A DNA stretch of 64,000 nt from Chrysophaeum taylorii (lineage: Eukaryota > Sar > Pelagophyceae > Pelagomonadales > Pelagomonadaceae), in the NCBI GenBank assembly GCA_029834535.1, contig JAQMWT010000381.1:62001-126000 (forward strand), given 5' to 3'. The position numbers and the translations under genes are program-made. Positions 27,786 through 37,547 of the stretch are shown in pieces. Every line of letters begins with the position of its first letter. Positions within the stretch are counted from its first letter, which is position 1. A model generated the notes under the pieces. That model made no database searches and had not been told where the DNA came from. It worked only from the letters and a program-made list of their open reading frames with translations.

Positions 27786-29267
27786 ATGGTCCTCTGGACC
27801 GCGCGCGTCTGCGGCCGATCTGGGTACGAACGTCTGGTCGACGACCCGCCGGGCCAAAAAAAAAGACCACCACCTCGTCGGTATGCTGGTGCAGCTGCTG
27901 CGGCAGTGTTCATTCTTACTGCAACCTCCTTGATGACGACGACGACGACGACGATTGAGGGTCACCGCACGGCCGCCCAAGTGACCTTGTTTGCGGCAGG
28001 AGTCGCGCTCAAGCAGACAGGAAAGGTTCTGACCGGGCACCAGGAGACGGCGTTGTGCGACTGCAGCGCGGGATGCTCGATTGGCACGCCAACCGTTGCT
28101 CCGTCGGCGGCGGCGGCTACCGAGGAATGGTCTTTGTACTTTTCGAACAGCGACGACGGAGACTCGTATATCTGGTCCATGACGCAAGAAGAGGAAACCA
28201 AGCCGAACACGACCGACATCCTCTTGAGCACGTCTGGGCATCTGCTGGGCCTAGTCGCCGACGCGAACCACACCTGGATTTACTACGGGGTGTCCGACGG
28301 CGGCGTCTATCGCGTGACAAAAACTGGGAGCGGTATTGAAAAAATAACCGCTTTCGATGGCGCCATAGGTGGAATGGACATCGACGAACAGCACGTTAGG
28401 ATATACTTCGCTGGAAACGCCACCGATCGCGGCGTCTTCCGCGTCGACGTCGAATGCGGCGGCTACAGCCTACTCCAAGTGCTGTCTCTAGATGGCGCGT
28501 GGGGGGTCGCTTACGACCAACTGAACACCATGCTCTACGTCTCGACGCTGACGGGGACCATCTACAGCACAAGCGTTGACGACCTCCCCGATCTCGCGGG
28601 TACCTCGTTGACAGAAATTGTCAACGGCGTTTCCAGACTCCGTGGTATTGCGGTCGACGTCTCGACACACATCGTTTACTATGCGTCCAAAGATGGAATC
28701 CACTCTGTGAATGGCACGCTTCTCTACGAGGGGACCGAGGCTGTCGACGTCTCCGTCGATCAGAGCCGAAATCTCCTCTTCTACGCCGACAACGAAAAGA
28801 TATACGAGGGCGACCTCCAAGGCACGGTCAAAAAAAGTACGATCCTGACGCTCGAGCACGTTCATTTTCTCGACGTGGTGGCCGCGTTACCTCCTCCGAC
28901 CCCCACGCCGACGCGAGTTCACACGCACGCGTCCTCGGTGACGCCCGTCCCAACGACAACAACAAGAGCGGCACTGCCATCGCCACTACCTACGACCAGT
29001 GAGCCAACGTTTTGCTCCGCTATTATGGAGGAGTGCGATCTGTGCACGTGCGGCGATGCTCCAACGCCGGTACCGACGGCTGCTCCGATGGCACTACCGA
29101 CCCCGACGACTTCATCACTACCACCGAAACCCGCGCCGACGCTCGGTGTCGAGTGGAAAGTATCGTCAGGGTGCAAAAGAGCACACCCCTCGTCAAAATG
29201 GTCTTGGCCTACCCTCGTCGCAACCTGCCTCATTTTATTGCACAGACAGCGCTTTCCTGGCTTTTGA
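27786..29267 (+). CDS. Membrane-anchored LDLR-type (YWTD) β-propeller protein
   Basis: 493 residues from the ATG at 27786. Basic N-terminus then an Ala-rich hydrophobic anchor (about 34–50), so probably signal-anchor or signal peptide. Residues 115–370 form repeats of about 42 residues with the pattern 'G(l/m)DvD...h.vYfa...g.I.r.' (for example IAVDVSTHIVYYASKDGIHS), typical of NHL/YWTD propellers. A Thr/Pro linker (375–470) with Cys-rich island EECDLCTCGD follows, and the C-terminus has a short hydrophobic run without a long tail, compatible with a GPI signal. Likely an extracellular binding protein; ligand unknown. Confidence 0.7.
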   Translation: MVLWTARVCGRSGYERLVDDPPGQKKRPPPRRYAGAAAAAVFILTATSLMTTTTTTIEGHRTAAQVTLFAAGVALKQTGKVLTGHQETALCDCSAGCSIGTPTVAPSAAAATEEWSLYFSNSDDGDSYIWSMTQEEETKPNTTDILLSTSGHLLGLVADANHTWIYYGVSDGGVYRVTKTGSGIEKITAFDGAIGGMDIDEQHVRIYFAGNATDRGVFRVDVECGGYSLLQVLSLDGAWGVAYDQLNTMLYVSTLTGTIYSTSVDDLPDLAGTSLTEIVNGVSRLRGIAVDVSTHIVYYASKDGIHSVNGTLLYEGTEAVDVSVDQSRNLLFYADNEKIYEGDLQGTVKKSTILTLEHVHFLDVVAALPPPTPTPTRVHTHASSVTPVPTTTTRAALPSPLPTTSEPTFCSAIMEECDLCTCGDAPTPVPTAAPMALPTPTTSSLPPKPAPTLGVEWKVSSGCKRAHPSSKWSWPTLVATCLILLHRQRFPGF

Positions 29268-29343
29268 TAAATTCCCCCCTCTTCCTCCTTATCCCTCGTT
29301 GAGCAAGACAGGTGAGGGTCTACTTGTACACCAAATTTTATTG

Positions 29344-30129
29344 TTACGACGGAACGAGGAGAATGGTGTGGTACGCAGCCTGAAATGGCGTGTCGACGGA
29401 GTCTGCAATGACCTTGTGCTGCTTGATCTCAAAGCCGGATTCTCTGAAGATGGAGCGCGCGCGCCTTTCCGTGGTGAGTTGGCCAAAGTCAATGGTGGTG
29501 GCGTACTTGAGGAGAGGTTTGATGGTCGCAAGCAATGGGGGGGTGCGTCGTTGGTAGGTCTGCGTGCAGTGGATGGTTCCTCCAGGGCGCACGACGGCTG
29601 CCGCGGCGCGGAGGGCGGCGACCGGGTCTGGCATGAGCGTGAGACTCCCCGAGAAGTACGCGCCGTCGAAGGGTCCGTGCGCCGCCCGGAGTTCTTCGAG
29701 AGTCTGCGTGTCGTAGACGGACGCGCACCGGACGACGACGCGCGCCTTGAGCGTGGGATCCCGATCGATGCGAAGCTGGGCTGCTTTAACGTAAGCGGAC
29801 TCGTAGTCCACGCCCGCAATCGTTAGCCGTTTGTTAGCGATCATGGAAGCGTGCGGCGCGAGCGCCGAGAGCGTCCCAACGCCGACATCGAGGATCTTCG
29901 ATCCGTCATCGAATGACTCGAGGACGACAGCGTACCAGCGTACCGTGAGCCGTGTGATGACGACGTCGTAGATCGTGGCGGCAAACTTGCGGCCGACTAA
30001 GATCAAGAGCAGCACGGCTGCGATGTACACCGACACAACTGCGTTGCGTCTCTCGTGCCGCGACGACCGCACGCGAAAGATAGTCGAACCTTGTGGCTCT
30101 GCCGCGGCGAGGAGCACCCAAAGCATCAT
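29344..30129 (-). CDS. Class I SAM-dependent methyltransferase, membrane-associated
   Basis: 261 residues from ATG at 30129. One hydrophobic segment near residues 32–50 (VVSVYIAAVLLLILVG), then a Rossmann methyltransferase: motif I KILDVGVGTLSAL, motif II IAGVDYESAYVKAA, the acidic/aromatic motif FDGAYFSGSLTLMPDP, and post-motif PGGTIHCTQTY. Resembles UbiE/phospholipid-type methyltransferases. Substrate unknown, probably a lipid or quinone given the membrane segment. Confidence 0.8.
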   Translation of the reverse strand: MMLWVLLAAAEPQGSTIFRVRSSRHERRNAVVSVYIAAVLLLILVGRKFAATIYDVVITRLTVRWYAVVLESFDDGSKILDVGVGTLSALAPHASMIANKRLTIAGVDYESAYVKAAQLRIDRDPTLKARVVVRCASVYDTQTLEELRAAHGPFDGAYFSGSLTLMPDPVAALRAAAAVVRPGGTIHCTQTYQRRTPPLLATIKPLLKYATTIDFGQLTTERRARSIFRESGFEIKQHKVIADSVDTPFQAAYHTILLVPS

Positions 30130-30837
30130 CAAAGGAGGGTTTAGGTAGGAATTTCGCCGTTTGGTCCCTGTCTCGGGTGTGCATCGTTCGGAACGTTTAA
30201 ACGATCCGTCTGCTGTCGCGCTATGCTGCGGCGGTGCGAACTAACCTCATTGCGGTCGCAAGCTCGATCGTCGCTGCACAGTAGCACGGAGTGACCCTTC
30301 GCTGTGAAAATTAGGCGGCTCGCGCGGACAGAAGAAGACCCCGAGCTCGCGGCTGGAAACGGCGCTGTGCAACTGCATGGCGTCCAGCACGAAACCGCCA
30401 ACGACTTCTTTTTCAATGGAATGGGCACTGTACTTCCCGATGGCATCATCGACAAAAGGCGATTCGGGCGTCTGGTTTTTGACCGGCAGGCTGCACACGC
30501 CGCGACTGACGTGCTCTTGAGCACGTTAGGCAAGTGTCGACCGTGGTCGCAGATTCGATGAACTGCTGGGTTCACGACAGCGCGGCGGACTACTGCGTGA
30601 TGGAGGGGGCTCGCAGCATCGAACCGGTATCAAGTCCCAATGGTGACATTAAATTGACGGGATGGGTATCGTCTTCTTTTGCTCTTCTCTTCCACTCGAT
30701 CGAAACACCTTCACGAGACCCCGCTTGTGCGTCCCAATTGAACTTGCGTTAAGGGGGGGGTATAAATCCCCCTTTGAACCAAGGTGCGTCAGTTCTCACA
30801 TCACTCCCGGGCTGTCCTTCTCTTTGTTCGGGATATT
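30130..30837. other. 708-bp divergent intergenic region
   Basis: Larger than the other head-to-head gaps. Short open stretches exist on both strands around 30250–30560 but none has a convincing start, end or family match. A G-run and TATAAA-like sequence (GGGGGGGTATAAATCC, about 30753–30769) lies 70 bp before the myristoylated-protein gene and may be its core promoter. Confidence 0.4.
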
Positions 30838-31385
30838 ATGGGAACCTGCCAATCGTCTTGGTGCGGGGAGGAAGAGAGTGTGGCCCCGCGGCCTCTGATG
30901 ATCTCGTCATTGACTGTGCCCAAGCTCGTAAGCGCAAAACCGCTAACGTACCATCCGCCGAAGACGTCGACGCCACCGACGGCGCGAGTAGTCGACGCCT
31001 ACGACAGGTACGACAAGCCGTACGCGCTCAGCGACAAGGAGAACAAGATCACAGCGGACCGGGTGTCGCTCCTAACGGCGCAGATTGAGAAGCTAAAAAA
31101 AGCGAGAGATCATTTGAGCTCAAACGATGAGATCAAGAAGGTCAACAGAAAGATCGACCAATTGCAAGGCGAATTGAGGAAGGCACTTGCCGCTGAGTTC
31201 AACCTCTAAAAAAATGTGCGTACTCAAACCTGCCCGTGCAGGTCAAGACGCTCGCTTGGCAGATCGACAAGCTTAAGAGGGCGCGCGAGCACCTGAGCAT
31301 GACCGACGAGGTGAACAAGGTCAACGCCAAAATCCACCAACTCCAGGCGCAATTAAAGCAAGTCCTCTACCCGGAGGCCGAATGA
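30838..31385 (+). CDS. N-myristoylated small coiled-coil protein with two alternative last exons
   Basis: The start MGTCQSSW has Gly2 and Ser6/7, a good N-myristoylation signal with Cys4 for palmitoylation. Without splicing the protein is 123 residues, ending with a 48-residue helical segment (VSLLTAQIEKLKKARDHLSS...) and a stop at 31207–31209. Just downstream, 31242–31385 encodes a homologous 47-residue segment (VKTLAWQIDKLKRAREHLSM...) ending in its own stop. A GT at 31063 (exactly before VSLL) and a GTGCAG acceptor at 31236–31241 are both in phase 0, so a 179-bp intron (31063–31241) would swap one helical C-terminus for the other. Probably a membrane-tethered coiled-coil adaptor. No known family recognised. 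Confidence 0.65.
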
Positions 31386-31482
31386 AGAAACAACGCCGGG
31401 ATTAAATTAATTAGTTATTTATTTGTTGTTGTTGTTGGTATGATGCTTCTAGTACGACGTAGATGACCCTTCTAATCCCCCC

Positions 31483-34400
31483 TCACGAGCTCAAGCGGGT
31501 GGCGGCGTTTGCGACGCGGCAGGCCGAATCGAGCGGATCCGTCTCGGGGCGCGGGACGCCCATTAGCGTGAACTGCATACCAAGCCTCCTTCGAAAGGGC
31601 GCCGTGTCGCCCGGGTCGGCCTTGTAGGTGACTTTGAGGAGGCCACACCGCGGCACGCCCTTGCTGAGGTTCCCCGCGTAGCTGACGACCTGCGCGCGCG
31701 GCGATAATCAGAGCAGTAAACCAAATGCAACAGAACGCGGGGAACACGGACATCCCATGACGCGGGGAGGGTCCAACCCGGAATGGGCGGATCGGCGTTG
31801 GTGCGGCAGAAGGATGTCTCCCGAAAGTTGATGCCGTCTTCGTTCGCCGCGAGCTGGGTTAGGATGTGCGCGAGCTTCCAGTGGTCGACGTGCCTCAAAT
31901 CGAGCTCGTACCTGAGTTCAGGGTGCTCAATGTTGAGGACGTTGAGCCAGCCGATGCGGTCGATGAACGCGAGGCGGAGATGCAACGGCATTCGCGCGAC
32001 GCAGGTCCAATAGAAATTTTCGACGTCGACGACCCGGCCAAATAAATGGACCAGAAGGTCCAAAAGGTGCGTGTCGAAAGGCGTCACCGTCTGCTCGGTC
32101 GCGATCCCAAGCGACGGCGGCGCAGACGACCTTTGGGTGTTTCGGGCGCCCGCCTCGAGCGAGCCGTCTGTCGCGTTAACGCTATGGGACGAGGTGCGTC
32201 GAAGCTGCTCGTCTCCAAAAAGCGTGCTCTTTGAGCCTCGCCGGCTTCGACTGTCCTCGGTCACGGAACCGCGACGGCCTCGATTGTCCTCGATTAGGGA
32301 GCCGCGACGGCTTCGACTGTCTTCGAAAACGGAGCCGCGACGGTTTCGACTGTCTTCGAAAATGGAGCCGCGACGGTTTCGACTGTCCTCGGAATTGGCC
32401 GCCGCACAGGTCGACGCAAGGCACTCAACCTCTTCGTCGTAATCGGCCGACTCAACACCTTGATGCTTTGCCAAGTGCTTGAAGCTGTCAACGATCTTGC
32501 GGACCTGGCACGCGGTGAAGAAGCAGGCGCTCGTGCGGATGCGGAAATTCGTGATGATCTTTGGGAGGGCCTCTGTTTGAACGGGCACGTCCTCGACCTC
32601 GTCGCTCACCGTCCACCTATAATGCCACGCCCCTGGCACCGGCGGCGGCATCTGGTCGGGCAGCCCGGGGACGTACGCCTCGTAGTAGTAGACGAAGGCG
32701 CGCGTGCGCGTACCCAAGAGCGTCCGTGGCTTGGTCGGCGTGTGCTCAACCTCCTGCCTCGTCCGAAACAGGATGCGGACCATGTTCTCGTCGAGCTGCG
32801 GTATCTCGAGATGCGCGCGCAGTTGGGCAACAACAGCGCGCGTCGCGGCGCGGGCGGGAGACACAACTACGTGCCCGTCGTCGTCGAACCGCAACCGTTC
32901 CGTGACAAACGCGCGTACCTTGAAATCCTCGCCCGTCTCGATACGCCGCGCTGCGCGCCGCCACAGGCCGCGGAGATTATTTTGAAGACACTGTGCTGAC
33001 GCCTCGCGCCTCAGCACCTCGCTCCTCGCCGACTCGTCGCGTGTCGCGGCAGCATCTAACGCGTCCTCGACGACGTGCTCCAACTTGTTGCACATCTTGT
33101 CGCTGGAGGAAGACAAACGCCAGGTAAGGACTTTATCGAGTAGCGCGTTGGAGATGCGGACGCGGACGACATGGACCGTGCGAACAACGAGGATCCTTGC
33201 CTGCTTGTGCTTGCGCTTGTCGGATTCGAGTTCGCACTCGACGTGCGACTCCTGCGACGAAAACTCGTCGTACGCGAGATTTTGCGTTTCATTGTCCCAC
33301 AGCTTGCACGGGACGCCTCGGGCCTCGAGCCACGCGATGAATGACCTCTTGTCTCGCACCTTGGCTAGCTTCAATTTCCCAGCGAGATCCTTGTCGCTTG
33401 GAACGAAGTCTTTCCCGGACGACTCCTCGTCCTCGTCTCCGCCTTCGTATTCGTCATCTTCGTTTTGTTGTTGTTGTTGTTGTTGTGGGGGTACCAGGTG
33501 CTGCTGCTGCTGCTGCTGTGGGGATGATACCGATTGTGGAAGATTGGCTGTCGTCGGGAGGATGCTCGACTCGTCGCGCCGCGTTCGCGTTTTCTTGATG
33601 TCACGGGTTAGTCCCACGGACGCTTCGCGACGTCGAAATGCTGCGAGCAGCTTATCCTGTCGTTTGGCGTAGAGGCGCGATGCCCAGGTGTTGTAGAGGA
33701 CGTCGGGCAGGAGGCGGGCGAGGCGCGGGTTGGCATGAATGTGGCTCGCCGTGTAGCTCAAGCCGCACTTGTGTAGCAGCATCCCGAGCTTGATCTCGGA
33801 GACGACTGTCGCGTTGTGGGGAGCTCTCAAAACACCCGCGTAGTCGAGGTGGAGCAACGCACGACCTTGGAGGAGGTCGGGGTTGGCATCGAGGCCGGCG
33901 TCGCCAAAGCTCGACGCGAGCTCCTCGAGGAAGTGCGTGCTTACGGACGCGCCGTTGAGCCGCGAGTTCCGAAAGCCACTGAAATCGCCGTTCTGTGAAG
34001 TGCCACCGCGATAGATCGCTGCTTGGTCCCCGCCCCGATACACGCCAATATGTTGGTCGTGGTTCGCGCCGCCGCCGTCGTCGCCGAACGCCGCTCGCTG
34101 CTGGGCCGCGTAGATCGCGTCGAGCTGAACGAGCTTGCAAAGCGCGGCGCGGTGCGGCGCTTGCTGGAGGTCGAGGACGTGGCGCGCGACGACGGCCCCC
34201 GAGAATATCGCGAGCGCCGGTCCGAGGCGGAAGCTCAGTTGTTGCATCTGATGTTCAGAAAGGTTTCGCTGGAGCAGGTTGGCGATCGAGTTTACGTCGA
34301 CGATGCGCGGCAAGAGCAACACGAATACCTCGACGAGCTCGTTGCTGTTGAACGGCTGCGTGCTGCCTTGGACCTGGTCGAGAAAATGCTGGACTTGGAT

Positions 34401-37400
34401 CGAAAAGAGCCGGAGGTCGGTAGACGCGAGTCTCAGGAGCGCGATTCGATCGGCGTAGTCGTCCAGCATGAGCGCGAGGAGTCCGCTGATGCCGGTCGCG
34501 TTCTGGATGCCGAGCTCGATAGGCGGGAGCGGAATTTGCTCGAACGTGGCGGTGATACGCGCCGGAGGTGGTGGCAATCGCCACGGTTTTCCCGTCTCTG
34601 CGTCGAGCGGCCCGCTTGCTCGCATGTGCGCGCGCATCTCACGCGACGACGCGACGGCAAACTTTGAAAACCGCCGAAAACGCGCCTTGCCGAGCTGCGA
34701 GGGTGCGATGGTGGCAGGTCGCTGCTTCTTCTTCTTCTTCTTTGATTTCGAGAGTCGTTTGGCCGTCCTTTTGGCGGCGGTCCCGCCAAAAACCGAGACT
34801 CCCCCTGCGTGATTATTCCCCCCCTCGTTTTCCTCCTCCTCCTCCTCCTCCTCCTCCTCCTCTCCCTCGTGTTCGCGGTCCATCAAAACGCTCGCGACAG
34901 ACGAGCTCTTGAAGCCGCCTTCAAACATCTGCTTTGTTTGGGCGATGTCGATCCTCGTCATCAATCCCCTGAAGCGCGCCTGCAACCGGCACGCCGCGTT
35001 GTAGGCCGCGTCGTTGACGGCGGTCTTCTTCTCGGGCGGCGGTGGTGCGATAGAAGCGGCGACGAGGACTTGGAGCGAGTTTCGGCGAGGTCTGGTTCCG
35101 ATCGAGCCTCGGCTCGCGCGCCTCGCACCCAAGCGCAGCGTCTTGGGCTGATCGTCGTCACCCTCCTCGACAAACGCTCGAAGCTCTGTCGCGTCGACCG
35201 TCCCGCTCTTGTTTTTGTCGAGGCGTTTCAAGAGTTGTTGCGCCTCGGACTCGGAGACCTCGATCGGCGTCATTTTGAGCGTTTTTCGGATGAAGTCGCG
35301 GAACTCGGCCGCAACGAGCCCCCCCGAGTTGTCGCGGTCGTACCTCGCGATGAGCGACTCGTAGGATTCGGCAAGCAGCGCCGCCCGGACGCGCGTCCGG
35401 AATTTTTCGGAGGTGCTCGAGCTCAGCGGATTCGCGAGCTGCTGGTTTTTTTGAGGTGGCCTGTAGCCGAGCGCCGTTTCGTCTTCGTTTCGCGCGCGGA
35501 CGAGTTTCACTTCGCGACTCTCGCCGTCTTTGTGCTCGACAAGCCTGACGAACCGACACCCGGCGCGCGTCACGGTGAGCCAGAGCAAGGACTGCGCGAC
35601 CATCCAGTCGTGGGGCGTCGAGAGGTCGAGGTGGTAGGTGCCGCTCGGGGAGGCGGGGTTATAGCGGCCGGGCTGGTCGTGATCGTCGCCAGTCGCCTCG
35701 CACCCGCGCATGACGATCTTGCGCGGCCGGAGCGAGAAATTCAAACTCCCGATGAGCGCGCGGCCACCCAACGCACCGAGCGGGTTACCGGAGACGTCGA
35801 CGTGCGTCAATCGCAGGTTCTCGCGCAGCCCCTCGGCGAGGACCTGGCCCCCGCGGTTGCGTATGCCGTTCTGCGAGACGTCGAGGAACTGGAGCGCCTT
35901 GTTCCAGTTGATGGCGTAGCCGATGGCCTGCGCCCCGCGTTCGCCCACGCAGTTGTAAGCGAGCGAGAGCCACGCGAGCGAGCGGTTGATGCGGAGCGCG
36001 CGGGCGATAGCTTCGCCCGAGATAGCTCCGAGTTGGTTCCAGGAGAGGTCGAGTTTGCGGAGCGTCCGGTTGGTTTTGAGGACCCGCTCGATCGTGAAGG
36101 ACCCACTATGGGCGCGGCTGTTCTGCGGCTCGACCACTTTCTCGGAGAAGCCGCCCAGAAAGTTTGACGATATGGAGAGGTCGCGCAACGACGTGTTCTC
36201 CTCGATCGCCGACACGAGCAGACTGATTTCGTTATCGTCGATGTCGGCCGAGTCGAGGTACAGGCTCGCGAGTTTGCAGTCGGGGCGTCGCAAAAACTTC
36301 GCGATCGCGAGGACAGCCACGGAGTCGAGCACGTTCTGCGACAAGTCGAGACTCACGAGTCTTTGGTTTGCACCGCAGACTGCGCCGAGGATCGCCGAGA
36401 TCCCGATATCGGTCAACCGGTCGTCGCGCATCGAGAGCCTTTTGAGATTGGGGAGTTCGTTGATGATTCGCGCTAGCAAAATTGCGAGCCCGTCCCCATA
36501 TCCGCGGTGGGCGATCTCGAGAGAGTCGCATTCGACGAGGCGCACGAACACGGGTTCCGGGAGGCAAAGTGGCTCGTCGTCGCCGCCGCCGCAGCGTTCG
36601 CGCAAGCCCTGCATCTTCTGCACCAGCCCTCTCGCGAACATTTCGCGCGGCGACACGTTCTTCTTCGGCGGCTGCTCCTCGAACGTAGCGTCGTCGACAC
36701 CGATAACCTCTTCTTCTTCTTCTTCTTCTTCTTCTTCTTCGGCCGTCGCTTTTTTGCTCTCGTCGTCCCAGGCCCACCGCGTCGACGCCGTGGTCTCGGT
36801 TCCTCGAGGCGGGGGAACGTAAGCCGACTGGCACCGGCCCAGGTGTTTGACGAGATCAAAGAACGCGTCGCGGGCCTCACGACCAAAGTAGTGCGTCGGG
36901 TCGAGACTGCGGCTTGCGAAGGCGTCGTCGCCTCGGTCGAAGAATCGAGCGCGTTTACGCGCCTCGGCGACGGCGCCGTCTGCAGCAATCGAGTCGCTGC
37001 TGCTGCTGGTGCTGCTCTGTCGCATCGCCGTCGTGTACGACCGCGGGGCTGTTGTTTGAGGCCTCTCCTTGTGCTGCTGCTGCTGTGACTGCGAACCCCC
37101 CATTTGCTCGTCGGAAGTCGCGTCTAAATACGAATGCTCGTTCTTCTTCCTGGAGGAGAGCGCCGAACGAGAGTAGTCGTCGTCGTCGTCGTCGTCTTTG
37201 GGCGGGGCGAGGGAAAACCAGATGGGCCTATCTTTTCGGAGCTCGCGACGCGCACTCCGGAACTCCTCGGCGGCTCGCGCGTGCCGGAGCGCCGAGGCCC
37301 GGATCTCGCGGCGCGACTCGAGGCGATTCCGTTTGTAGGCCGCCGCCGACGCATCCGGCGGAGGCGACTCCGCGATCCGAAGCTTGGCTCTCAGCGAGGA

Positions 37401-37478
37401 CGACCATTTATTCTCGCGCCTCGGTTTCCGCTCTCTCAGGAGCTCCCGCCTGCGGTCGTCATCAATGGTCAACAACAT
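31483..37478 (-). CDS. Giant LRR / EF-hand / IQ scaffold protein
   Basis: About 2000 residues. The long exon (37478 to about 31737) has a basic N-terminus, poly-Asp and poly-Gln tracts, a Glu-rich run, a block of leucine-rich repeats (about 360–600; NLKRLSMRDDRLTDIGI-type, RNI-like), an EF-hand pair (about 720–775; DRDNSGGLVAAEF and DKNKSGTVDATEL, both with intact Ca-binding loops), an IQ-like motif (ACRLQARFRGLMTRI), then a large helical region of unknown fold, poly-Gln, and a Ser/Arg repeat array. Its stop-proximal residues turn Arg/Ser-rich, which marks an unspliced intron; the true end is exon 31483–31689, beginning VVSYAGNLSKGVPRCG. Acceptor is CGCGCAG at 31690; the donor is uncertain (47 bp, or 56–62 bp). 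Likely a Ca-regulated cytoskeletal/ciliary-type scaffold; function unknown. Confidence 0.75.
31690..31736 (-). other. Short terminal intron (donor uncertain)
   Basis: The acceptor ...CGCGCGCAG restores a natural C-terminus of 68 residues (phase 0). Donor candidates in phase 0 lie at 31736 (GTTCTG), 31745 and 31751; TCTGATTAT could be the branch site. Confidence 0.6.
32230..32420. repeat. 30-bp coding repeats in the LRR/EF-hand gene
   Basis: About six units encode a repeated ED(S/N)R(N/S/G)RRGS decapeptide (minus strand). Each has an RRGS core, a consensus for basophilic kinases such as PKA or CaM kinases. Confidence 0.85.
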
Positions 37479-37547
37479 ATCCTAAGTCTGCTCTGCTTCT
37501 TAGTTCGTCCCGAAATCCTTACCCTTCCTTATTATCGGCACACGGAG
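37479..37547. promoter_or_regulatory. 69-bp divergent promoter region
   Basis: Only 69 bp separate the start codons of a 6-kb gene and TMEM184. Both core promoters must lie here or inside the opposing gene's 5' region. Confidence 0.5.

Noticed and set aside
30304-30561. Dephospho-CoA-kinase-like string (VLPDGIIDKRRFGRLVF)
   Set aside because: Only one short block resembles CoaE; no P-loop, no remainder of the fold, no start, and the opposite strand is equally open. Probably chance.
30838-31209. Resemblance of RVSLLTAQI to ribosomal protein S15
   Set aside because: Match is limited to about nine residues in a generic amphipathic helix; the myristoylated N-terminus and lack of the S15 HH..R signature argue against it.
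34809-36167. 452-codon plus-strand open frame
   Set aside because: Complement of the LRR and EF-hand part of the minus-strand gene, which has recognisable motifs.
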